From NCBI GenBank assembly GCA_001871755.1, contig MNXL01000061.1:1-6141 (forward strand): 6,141 nt of DNA, written 5' to 3'. The notes below the pieces were generated by a model. That model ran no database searches and had not been told where the DNA came from. It was given only the letters and a program-made list of their open reading frames with translations. Source of the stretch: Anaerolineae bacterium CG2_30_64_16 (GTDB lineage Bacteria; Chloroflexota; Anaerolineae; CG2-30-64-16). This document shows, piece after piece, positions 1 through 5,688 of the stretch (its first letter is position 1; each line of letters begins with the position of its first letter). Made by a program: the position numbers and the translations under genes.

Positions 1-40
1 TTGTGTAAGCGCGCGGGCGTCGAAAGGGACGGGGAGGGTT

Positions 41-69
41 TTGACAAGGGCGGGGATCGCGTGTATTCT
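41..69 (+). promoter_or_regulatory. Sigma70-type promoter for the obg leader
   Basis: A perfect -35 hexamer TTGACA lies at 41-46 and a -10 hexamer TATTCT (4 of 6 consensus bases) at 64-69, separated by exactly 17 bases. Transcription would start near 76, just before the first hairpin of the structured leader. No other convincing promoter is seen ahead of obg. Positions 1-40 show nothing I can assign. Seen directly; activity is inferred. Confidence 0.7.
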
Positions 70-75
70 CACATG

Positions 76-246
76 GTAGTACTTTGCGGCGGAAATCCTT
101 GTGCAGTTGAAGGATATGCGCAAAGTACTTTAAACAGTTGGGCGGCGTGTTCTGCAACTGCCAAAGGACTTACGCCCAACTGTAGTAGTGTGCGGCGCAA
201 GACGCAAAACGTGGCTCGGCGCTTACGTTTTTCGTTTTGCGTTTTT
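76..246 (+). ncRNA. Structured leader RNA (or sRNA) ahead of obg, with kissing loops
   Basis: The transcript from the promoter at 41-69 contains three perfect inverted repeats. Hairpin 1 pairs AGTACTTTGCG (78-88) with CGCAAAGTACT (119-129). Across an internal loop, ATCCTT (95-100) pairs with AAGGAT (110-115), leaving a 9-nt loop. Hairpin 2 pairs ACAGTTGGGCG (134-144) with CGCCCAACTGT (173-183); inside it GUUCU (149-153) can pair with AGGAC (165-169), leaving an 11-nt loop. The two apical loops are complementary over 7 bases: GCAGTTG (103-109) and CAACTGC (155-161). This suggests a loop-loop (kissing) tertiary contact. A terminator-like third hairpin follows, and then obg. The element may be a cis-acting leader that attenuates obg, or an independent small RNA that ends at the terminator. 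I do not recognise it as T-box, ribosomal-protein leader or any riboswitch class known to me. Confidence 0.6.
199..246 (+). terminator. Intrinsic-terminator-like hairpin just upstream of obg
   Basis: ACGCAAAACG (202-211) pairs perfectly with CGTTTTGCGT (233-242) around a 21-nt loop. The run TTTTT (242-246) follows, and A-U/G-U pairs with 199-201 can extend the stem. A competing hairpin, AAAACGT (206-212) with ACGTTTT (225-231), uses the same strands, so the two folds exclude each other. The position, between the promoter and the obg ribosome site at 253-256, implies attenuation of obg or the 3' end of a small RNA. Confidence 0.55.
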
Positions 247-262
247 ATGAACGGAGCGAGCG

Positions 263-1543
263 ATGTTTATCGATGAAGCCAAGATCTACGTAAAGGCCGG
301 GGATGGCGGCAATGGGGTGGTGGCGTTCCGCCGGGAGGCGCACGTCCCGCGCGGCGGGCCGAGCGGCGGCGCCGGCGGCAAGGGCGGTGATGTCTATCTG
401 GTGGTCGCCCCGCAGGTCAACACCCTGGTGGCCTTCAGCAAGAAGGTCCACTTCCGGGCGCCCAACGGCGCGCACGGCCGCGGCAAGAATCAAACCGGCG
501 CGCAGGGTGAAGATCTGCTGATCTCTGTGCCTGTCGGCACGGTCGCGTATGACACCGAAACCGGCCAACTGCTGGCCGACCTGGTGGCTCCCGATCAGCG
601 CGCCCTGGTGGCACGCGGGGGCCGGGGCGGCCGGGGCAACCGCGCGTTTCGGTCGGCTACGAACCAGGCGCCGCGCATCGCCGAAAACGGTGAGCCGGGC
701 CAAGAGCTGTGGCTGCGCATGGAGCTGAAATTGCTGGCCGATGTGGGGATCGTGGGGATGCCCAACGCCGGCAAATCCACCCTGCTGGCCCGGGTCAGCG
801 CGGCGCGGCCCAAGATCGCCGATTATCCGTTTACCACGCTGGAGCCCAGCCTGGGGGTGGTGGTCCTGGGGGATCGGGACATGGTGTGGGCCGACATCCC
901 TGGGCTGATCGAGGGCGCGCACGCGGGTGTGGGGCTGGGGCACAAGTTCCTGCGCCATGTGGAGCGGACGCGGGTGCTCATCCATTTGCTCAACGGCACC
1001 AGCCCAGACCCGCTGGGGGACTACGAGGCGATCAACCAGGAATTGGGCCTCTTCAACACGCGGCTGGCGGAGAAGCCCCAGGTCGTCGTCTTGAACAAGC
1101 TGGACCTGCCCGACGTTCAGGCCGCGTGGCCTGACCTGGTCGCGGCGCTGCGCGCGCGGGGAGTAGCCGAGCCGCTGGCGATTTCGGCGGTCACCGGCGA
1201 GGGGGTGGAAGCCCTGCTGTATCGGATGGCCGATCTGCTGGCCGAGCTGCCACCGCCGTTGCCGCTGCCCGAGATCGAGGCCGTGCCGGACCTGACGCCC
1301 GAAGAGGACATGAGCTTTACGATCGAGCGCGACATGGATGGCGCCTGGCGGGTGACCGGCCGGCGCATCGAGCGGATCGTGATCATGACCAGGTGGGAGT
1401 ATTACGACGCGGTGATGCGCTTCCAGCGCATTCTCGAGGCGTTGGGAATTACCGAGGCTTTGCGCCAGCGCGGCGTCCGCGAGGGTGACATTGTGCGTAT
1501 CGGCGACATGCAATTGGAGTGGAGCGAAGAGCATGCCTTCTGA
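263..1543 (+). CDS. obg: GTPase Obg (CgtA), ribosome assembly and stress GTPase
   Basis: This 426-residue protein is a full-length Obg, an essential slow GTPase that binds the large ribosomal subunit during late assembly and links growth to nucleotide pools. Residues 1-157 form the glycine-rich Obg fold (for example GGPSGGAGGKGGDV). Residues 158-330 form the G domain, with G1 GMPNAGKST at 165-173, switch I YPFTTLEP at 188-195, G3 DIPGLIEGA at 211-219, G4 NKLD at 278-281 and G5 SAV at 308-310. Residues about 350-420 form the C-terminal OCT domain (FTIERDMDGAWRVTGRRIER), which only some bacteria carry. All GTPase motifs are intact. An Asn (244, HLLNGTS) stands where I would expect Asp in this family; it is outside the G motifs. 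The ATG is supported by GGAG at 253-256, six bases upstream. Its 3' end overlaps nadD by 11 bases, so the two are one transcription unit. A structured leader with a terminator-like hairpin precedes it. Confidence 0.97.
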   Translation: MFIDEAKIYVKAGDGGNGVVAFRREAHVPRGGPSGGAGGKGGDVYLVVAPQVNTLVAFSKKVHFRAPNGAHGRGKNQTGAQGEDLLISVPVGTVAYDTETGQLLADLVAPDQRALVARGGRGGRGNRAFRSATNQAPRIAENGEPGQELWLRMELKLLADVGIVGMPNAGKSTLLARVSAARPKIADYPFTTLEPSLGVVVLGDRDMVWADIPGLIEGAHAGVGLGHKFLRHVERTRVLIHLLNGTSPDPLGDYEAINQELGLFNTRLAEKPQVVVLNKLDLPDVQAAWPDLVAALRARGVAEPLAISAVTGEGVEALLYRMADLLAELPPPLPLPEIEAVPDLTPEEDMSFTIERDMDGAWRVTGRRIERIVIMTRWEYYDAVMRFQRILEALGITEALRQRGVREGDIVRIGDMQLEWSEEHAF

Positions 1544-2234
1544 CACTGCCGGGCCCCGCCTTCAGGCTGAAGCCGGGGCCTTGATCACTGGCGCCGCCGG
1601 CGCCGCCCCCGTCCCCACCATCCAACGCATCGGCGTGTTGGGCGGCACCTTCGACCCGATCCACGTTGGACATCTGATCCTGGCCGAGGAGGCGCGTGAC
1701 CAGCTTGGTTTGTCTGTGGTCCATTTCGTCCCGGCCGGCGACCCGCCGCACAAGCAAGGTCGGCGGCTGGCTCCGGTTGAGGATCGCCTGCGCATGATCG
1801 AGCGCGCCATCGAGGGCAACAGCGATTTTCGCGCCTCGCGCGTGGACGCCGACCGGCCCGGCCCGCACTACACCCTCGATATGGTGCGCATCATCCAACG
1901 CCAACTCGAACCTGGCAGTGAGCTCTACTTCCTGATGGGGTATGACAGCCTGGCAGAGTTGCCCACGTGGCATCGGGCCGCGGAGCTGGTGGCGGCCTGT
2001 CGCCTGGTGGCGCTGACTCGCTACAACGTGCCGTTGGACTGGGACTATCTGGAGGGTGCGCTCCCCGGCATCCGCGAGCGCGTCACCCTGCTCGACATGC
2101 CGGAGCTGGAGATCGCTTCGCACCAGATCCAGGAGCGGATCCGTGCGGGGCGCTCCACCCGCTATCTGGTACCCGAAGCCGTGCGCCTCTACATCGAGAC
2201 GCACGGCCTGTATCGCGTTCCCACCAACAGCTAA
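1533..2234 (+). CDS. nadD: Nicotinate-nucleotide adenylyltransferase NadD
   Basis: NadD joins ATP and nicotinate mononucleotide to give deamido-NAD and pyrophosphate, a step shared by de novo and salvage NAD synthesis in the cytosol. From the ATG at 1533 the product has 233 residues. The nucleotidyltransferase signature GGTFDPIHVGH is at 37-47, PPHK at 71-74, YTLD at 113-116 and MGYDSLAELPTWHR at 135-148. The C-terminal phosphate-binding motif, usually ISSTxIR, reads IASHQIQ (194-200), so its Thr and Arg are replaced. The ATG is chosen because GGAG at 1521-1524 lies eight bases upstream, and no better start lies closer to the conserved core; a TTG at 1581 is the only nearby in-frame alternative. 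This start gives a non-conserved Ala/Gly-rich N-terminal extension of about 31 residues, coded by a strong palindrome and a 9-bp tandem repeat. It overlaps obg by 11 bases and is probably translationally coupled to it. Confidence 0.93.
   Translation: MPSDTAGPRLQAEAGALITGAAGAAPVPTIQRIGVLGGTFDPIHVGHLILAEEARDQLGLSVVHFVPAGDPPHKQGRRLAPVEDRLRMIERAIEGNSDFRASRVDADRPGPHYTLDMVRIIQRQLEPGSELYFLMGYDSLAELPTWHRAAELVAACRLVALTRYNVPLDWDYLEGALPGIRERVTLLDMPELEIASHQIQERIRAGRSTRYLVPEAVRLYIETHGLYRVPTNS
1552..1580. repeat. 29-nt GC-rich palindrome inside the 5' end of nadD
   Basis: GGCCCCG (1552-1558) pairs with CGGGGCC (1574-1580). After a single C/C mismatch (1559/1573), CTTCAG (1560-1565) pairs with CTGAAG (1567-1572), giving up to 13 pairs over 14 positions. 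In the mRNA this hairpin starts 17 bases after the nadD start codon. It codes part of an N-terminal stretch that NadD proteins normally lack. It may be an inserted palindromic (REP-like) element or a translation-control hairpin. Confidence 0.7.
1590..1607. repeat. Tandem 9-bp repeat in nadD 5' region
   Basis: GGCGCCGCC occurs twice in direct succession (1590-1598, 1599-1607) and codes Gly-Ala-Ala twice in the NadD N-terminal extension. It looks like a slippage duplication and supports the view that this stretch is a free linker and not part of the enzyme fold. Confidence 0.8.
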
Positions 2235-2236
2235 GG

Positions 2237-2920
2237 TTAGTGCTGCGCGGGCTTGTAGGTCAGGACTGCCTCCAGCGCGGCTTTCTGATCGCTGCGGACC
2301 ACCGCCAGAATCTCATCCCCGGCGTGCAGGACCGTGCCACCCTGGATCGTCAACACCTCGTCCTTGCGGATCAACGCGGCCAGCGTGCAGTTGGGCGGCA
2401 ATTTCAGGTCGCGTACCGCTTTGCCGTCAGCGGGCGCGCCCACGGAGATCTTCTCTTCCACCAGCGAGACCTCACCGCGGCGCAGCTTGAGCAACGTCAT
2501 CATGTCGCCCATCGACATCTCTTCAGCGATCAGCCTGGTCATCATATCGGCTTGATCGGGCGCGACGTCTACGCCGAAGTCCGGGGTGAAGAGCCAGGAG
2601 TTTTTGGGATTGTTCACCCGGGCGATGACCCGTTTGACGCCGAATTGGAAACGAGCCAGGCTGGTCACCACCAGGTTCACCTGATCATCGCCGGTGACGG
2701 CCGCCAGCACGTCGGCCTGTTCGATCCCCGCGTCGATCAGCGTGTGGTTGTCGGTGGCGTCCCCACGCACGATCACCTCGGTGGGCAGCTCCTTGTGGAG
2801 TTTGGCCAGCACACTGTTGCGCAGCTCGACAACCCTGACCTGAAACCCGCCTTCCAACAACAGCTCTGCCAGATGCGAACCGGTCTTGCCCCCCCCGACG
2901 ATCAAGACAAAAGTGCTCAT
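2237..2920 (-). CDS. trkA: TrkA-family RCK potassium-channel regulator (second copy)
   Basis: This 227-residue cytosolic protein has the layout of a single TrkA/KtrA-type regulator. Such proteins assemble as rings that gate potassium transport according to bound nucleotide. An N-terminal Rossmann RCK_N domain spans about 1-135, with GGGKTG at 9-14 and an acidic Glu at 32 at the end of strand 2, the position that normally contacts the adenosine ribose of NAD(H). GDATDNHTLIDAGIEQADVLAAVTGDDQVN is split across about 53-82 and is typical of the family. An RCK_C (TrkA_C) domain spans about 138-222. The ATG overlaps the stop of the upstream trkA copy in an ATGA (2920-2917), with AAGG/AGGGGG at 2932-2925 as ribosome site. 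It is the last gene of the kimA operon, and its stop is two bases from the nadD stop with no intrinsic terminator between. Confidence 0.92.
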   Translation of the reverse strand: MSTFVLIVGGGKTGSHLAELLLEGGFQVRVVELRNSVLAKLHKELPTEVIVRGDATDNHTLIDAGIEQADVLAAVTGDDQVNLVVTSLARFQFGVKRVIARVNNPKNSWLFTPDFGVDVAPDQADMMTRLIAEEMSMGDMMTLLKLRRGEVSLVEEKISVGAPADGKAVRDLKLPPNCTLAALIRKDEVLTIQGGTVLHAGDEILAVVRSDQKAALEAVLTYKPAQH

Positions 2921-3582
2921 GCGGCCCCCTTCCCGGCCTGATCCAGCGCTTCCCGAAAATGCGGGAGGGCCCCCCGCGGCACGCTCAGGTGCAACAGGTC
3001 GCCGGTTTGCAGGCGCGTGCCTGGTTTGGGCAGGGTGGTCTCGCCCCCGCGCGTCACAGCCACTACGATCAGCTCGCCCAGAGTTTGCAGGTGCTCGATC
3101 GGCTGGCCATCCAGGGCCGGCGGCAGATGCAGGTCCGCGATCTCCACGCCGCCGCTGCCGATCGACACGGCCTCAGCCAGATCCGGGGCGCACAGCATCT
3201 GCTCCAGTCGATCGACCCCCCACGCCACTGTCGATGCAGTCTGGATGCCGAGCACCTGGTACTGGGTGATGTGGCGTTGGTCGTACAGCCGGGCCACCAC
3301 CCGGCTCACTTTGAAGCGGTTGCGGGCGATGTGGGCGATGATGACGTTGCTAGAGTCGTCCGACGTGACCGCGACCAACGCGTCGGCGGTCTCGATGCCG
3401 GCTCGCACCAGCGTGCTGCGGTCGAAGCCGACACCGTCGATCATGCGGCCGCGGAAGTCTTCGCCCAGCCGATCGAACGCCTCGCGCTGCGGATCGACAA
3501 CGGTGACCATGTGTCCCAGTGTGCTGAGGCGGATCGCCAACTCCGATCCGATACGGCCACAGCCAACGATAATGATCTTCAT
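2917..3582 (-). CDS. trkA: TrkA-family RCK potassium-channel regulator (first copy)
   Basis: This 221-residue protein is the second, clearly diverged RCK subunit of the operon. The Rossmann motif GCGRIG is at 7-12 and Asp30 closes strand 2 (VTVVDPQ), a standard NAD(H)-binding arrangement; its partner gene has Glu there. The segment IETADALVAVTSDDSSN is the usual RCK_N core, and about 137-215 form RCK_C (LPKPGTRLQTGDLLHLSVPR). The start is supported by AGGA at 3594-3591, eight bases upstream. The gene follows kimA by 12 bases and overlaps the next trkA by 4 bases, so all three are co-transcribed. Tandem trkA genes resemble the ceoB/ceoC pair of mycobacteria, which, as I recall, also lies beside an APC-type membrane protein. 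The pair may form a hetero-ring acting on KimA or on a Trk/Ktr channel coded elsewhere; no TrkH or KtrB gene is in the window. Confidence 0.92.
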   Translation of the reverse strand: MKIIIVGCGRIGSELAIRLSTLGHMVTVVDPQREAFDRLGEDFRGRMIDGVGFDRSTLVRAGIETADALVAVTSDDSSNVIIAHIARNRFKVSRVVARLYDQRHITQYQVLGIQTASTVAWGVDRLEQMLCAPDLAEAVSIGSGGVEIADLHLPPALDGQPIEHLQTLGELIVVAVTRGGETTLPKPGTRLQTGDLLHLSVPRGALPHFREALDQAGKGAA

Positions 3583-3594
3583 CTCATCTTTCCT

Positions 3595-5433
3595 TTACGC
3601 CTGGAGGCGATACGGCACGTCGGTGACGATGGTGTTGCTGCGGAACAGGAAGGCCAGCCGGATGAGCAAGGCGGTCTGGTTGTGCAGCAGGTTTTCCCAC
3701 CATTGGGCCGGCACAAACTGCGGCAACACGATGGTGACCACCTCGTCGTAGCGCCGGATGTCATCGACCTTGTTGACGTAGTCCATGAGTGGGCCGATGA
3801 TCGAGCGATACGGGGACGGCAGGACGATCAGCCGCACCCCTGAGCCCCACTCCTCCCACCGTTCCCGCACACGCGCAGTCTCGTCCGGGTCCACCTCGAC
3901 GTAGACGGCCGTCACGTCCTCCGAGATCGAGCGCGCATATTCCAGCGCGTGCAGCACCCCTTGATGCACGCCAGCGATCGGGACGATGGCCCGGTGCCGG
4001 CGGATACGGGGGGGCGGGCCCACGGTTTCCAGCGAAAGCTGGCTGGCCACCTTCTGATAGTGCCGGTAGATGGCCTGGAAGCCTGCGACCAGGAGAGGGA
4101 TGAACAGCAATACCGCCCACGCGCCATAGATAAACTTGGTGGCCGCGATCACGACCGACACCACCCCCGTCGCCGCCGCGCCGAGGCCGTTGATGGCCAC
4201 TTTTAACTGCCAGTGCGGGCCGCGCAGCCGGCACCAGCGCAGCACCGTGCCCATCTGCGATAGGGTGAACGCCATGAACACGCCCACCGCATACAGTGGG
4301 ATCAGCCGGGTCGTCTGGCCACCGAACGCGACCACCAGGCCGGCCGAAAGCAGCCCCAGGATGATGATACCGTTCGAGTAGACCAGCCGATCACCGAGGA
4401 GCGCGAACTGGCGCGGCATGTAGTCATCTTGCGCCAGGATCGATGCCAGCCGCGGGAAGCCGTTGAACGACGTGTTGGCGGCCAGCATCAGGATCAACAT
4501 GGTGGCGCCTTGCACCAGGAAATAGAACGGGCTGCCACCACCGAATACGGTCCGGGCTACCAGCGACACGACCGTCTCGTGCGTCGCTTCGTCCGGCACG
4601 GTGCCGAACTGGTGCGAGATAAAGGTGACCCCCACAAACATGGTGATCGACAGGATAGCCAGGATGATGAGCGTCTTGCCGGCATTGTCGGACTCAGGCG
4701 GTTTGAAGACCTGGACGCCGTTGCTGATGGCCTCGATGCCGGTTAGCGCGGTGCAGCCCGACGAGAAAGCCCGCAGCGCCAGGAAGAGGGTCAGGCCGTG
4801 GATGGCGGGCGGTACGTGTTGCGGCTCCAGCGCCGGCGGCATGCCGAGGCTGAACCAACGGTAGACGCCGGTCGCGATCATGCTCAGAAAGGTGATGATG
4901 AAAAGGTAGGAGGGGATGGCGAAGATCGTGCCGCTCTCGCGCACGCCACGCAGATTGGCGATGGTGATCAAGGTGATCGAGGCCAGCGCGATGACGATCC
5001 GATGGGGGTAGAGGGCCGGGAACGCCGACGTAATCGCGGCGACACCGGCCGTGGTGCTGACAGCCACGGTCAGCACATAGTCCGTGGTCAACGCCGCAGC
5101 GGCCACCAGCCCGGGTAGCACACCCAGGTTGTCGTGCGCGACAATGTAGGACCCGCCACCCTTGGGGTAGGCGTGCACCGTCTGGTAGTAGGACGTGATC
5201 ACGACCGCGATCAGCCCGGCGATGGCCAGGCTCAGCGGCCAGGCCAGGCGCACCGCGCCGCTCCCGGCCAGGATCAGCACGAGCAGGATCTCCTCAGTGG
5301 CGTAAGCCACCGAAGAGAGCGCATCCGACGAAAAGACCGCGAGGGCTTTGACCTTGGTCAGTCGCTCGTATGCTTGTTGTGCAGTGGAGAGCGGATCGCC
5401 GATCAACAACCGTTTCAGACTGAATGATTGCAT
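3595..5433 (-). CDS. kimA: KimA/YdaO-like APC-superfamily potassium importer
   Basis: This 612-residue inner-membrane protein matches the length and layout of Bacillus subtilis KimA, a high-affinity proton-coupled K+ importer. Residues about 30-455 contain some twelve hydrophobic segments in the LeuT/APC pattern. Residues about 470-612 form a cytosolic universal-stress-protein-like domain (RAIVPIAGVHQGVLHALEYA). The K+-site residues known from KimA are present at almost the same numbers: Asp37, Tyr44, Asp118, Tyr119, Ser126, Thr231, Glu234 and probably Tyr381. This argues for potassium and not an amino acid as substrate. The ATG at 5433 aligns with the family start (SLKRLLIGDPLSTAQ), but no Shine-Dalgarno sequence is near; GAGAGGA at 5469-5463 is too far and belongs to the MITE end. 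It heads the operon with two RCK genes and is preceded by a long leader with tandem RNA motifs, a terminator and an inserted MITE, so its expression is probably controlled by attenuation. Confidence 0.9.
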   Translation of the reverse strand: MQSFSLKRLLIGDPLSTAQQAYERLTKVKALAVFSSDALSSVAYATEEILLVLILAGSGAVRLAWPLSLAIAGLIAVVITSYYQTVHAYPKGGGSYIVAHDNLGVLPGLVAAAALTTDYVLTVAVSTTAGVAAITSAFPALYPHRIVIALASITLITIANLRGVRESGTIFAIPSYLFIITFLSMIATGVYRWFSLGMPPALEPQHVPPAIHGLTLFLALRAFSSGCTALTGIEAISNGVQVFKPPESDNAGKTLIILAILSITMFVGVTFISHQFGTVPDEATHETVVSLVARTVFGGGSPFYFLVQGATMLILMLAANTSFNGFPRLASILAQDDYMPRQFALLGDRLVYSNGIIILGLLSAGLVVAFGGQTTRLIPLYAVGVFMAFTLSQMGTVLRWCRLRGPHWQLKVAINGLGAAATGVVSVVIAATKFIYGAWAVLLFIPLLVAGFQAIYRHYQKVASQLSLETVGPPPRIRRHRAIVPIAGVHQGVLHALEYARSISEDVTAVYVEVDPDETARVRERWEEWGSGVRLIVLPSPYRSIIGPLMDYVNKVDDIRRYDEVVTIVLPQFVPAQWWENLLHNQTALLIRLAFLFRSNTIVTDVPYRLQA

Positions 5434-5450
5434 GTTTGTGTGCTGTATGT

Positions 5451-5458
5451 CGAGTAAC
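5451..5458. repeat. Target-site duplication, left copy
   Basis: CGAGTAAC directly abuts the left terminal inverted repeat of the MITE-like element and is repeated exactly at 5606-5613 on the other side. An 8-bp duplication is expected from the staggered cut of several DDE transposase families. Confidence 0.8.
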
Positions 5459-5605
5459 GTATCCTCTCAATAATCCGGGGGCAGCTCGGGCCGGTCTCCG
5501 ACCGTGCCCGTCGTGGCTCGGTCAGGAGACTGCATCGTGAGCGGCTCTGCCGAGCTTGTCGAACGGCGGCCACAGCAGTAAGGCCCCGGAAAATTGAGAA
5601 GATAC
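5459..5605. mobile_element. 147-bp MITE-like element in the kimA leader
   Basis: The left end reads GTATCCTCTCAAT (5459-5471), AA, TCCGGGG (5474-5480). The right end reads CCCCGGA (5584-5590), AA, ATTGAGAAGATAC (5593-5605). These are inverted repeats of 22 bases, with one difference in the outer 13 bases and an AA/AA mismatch before the inner 7. Exact 8-bp direct repeats CGAGTAAC flank it. The interior has no coding potential and contains a GC-rich hairpin at 5488-5509 (GGGC, CGGTC / GACCG, GCCC, with one bulged base). A non-autonomous transposon moved by an unrelated full-length element fits best; the transposase family is not identified. It sits between the leader terminator and the kimA start, lengthening that stretch from about 47 to about 202 bases. 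In the leftward RNA the two ends could form one long hairpin. Confidence 0.8.
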
Positions 5606-5613
5606 CGAGTAAC
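5606..5613. repeat. Target-site duplication, right copy
   Basis: An exact second copy of CGAGTAAC immediately follows the right terminal inverted repeat of the MITE-like element. Deleting 5459-5613 would restore the presumed pre-insertion leader. Confidence 0.8.
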
Positions 5614-5635
5614 TACGACAACCGCCAGTAAGTCC

Positions 5636-5668
5636 AAAGCAAAAGCCCACCCAAGACGCGGGCAGGCT
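5636..5668 (-). terminator. Intrinsic terminator in the kimA leader (expression platform)
   Basis: Read leftward, AGCCUGCCC (5668-5660) pairs with GGGUGGGCU (5652-5644) over 9 positions, including two central G-U wobbles, around a 7-nt loop. UUUUGCUUU (5644-5636) follows. Because of the wobbles the hairpin is complete only in the leftward RNA, which fixes its direction. It lies 20 nt after the second aptamer-like motif. Its 5' strand is also complementary to the 3' closing strand of that motif (5697-5689), so it is probably a regulated, not a constitutive, terminator. Confidence 0.75.
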
Positions 5669-5688
5669 CCGATGACACCCCTGCATAA

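Noticed and set aside
76..246. T-box leader ahead of obg
   Set aside because: No T-box antiterminator consensus or specifier loop is present, and obg is not an aminoacyl-tRNA or amino-acid gene.
1..276. 91-residue open frame over the obg leader, plus strand
   Set aside because: It covers the promoter and all three hairpins, has a Cys/Arg-rich composition with no recognisable domain, and begins at the window edge. The RNA structure explains this sequence better.
1485..1532. Upstream ATG giving NadD 16 more residues
   Set aside because: The ATG at 1533 has a well-placed GGAG, and the extra residues would lie wholly inside the obg OCT-domain coding sequence with no family similarity.
245..1546. 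433-residue open frame antisense to obg
   Set aside because: It is the mirror of a high-GC gene whose Obg domains are unmistakable. The antisense product is His/Gln/Arg-rich without any known domain.
5554..5565. GAGCTTGTCGAA, a fragment resembling dispersed repeats of many bacterial genomes
   Set aside because: Only one short copy is present, it lies inside the MITE, and no partner or periodicity is visible in this window.
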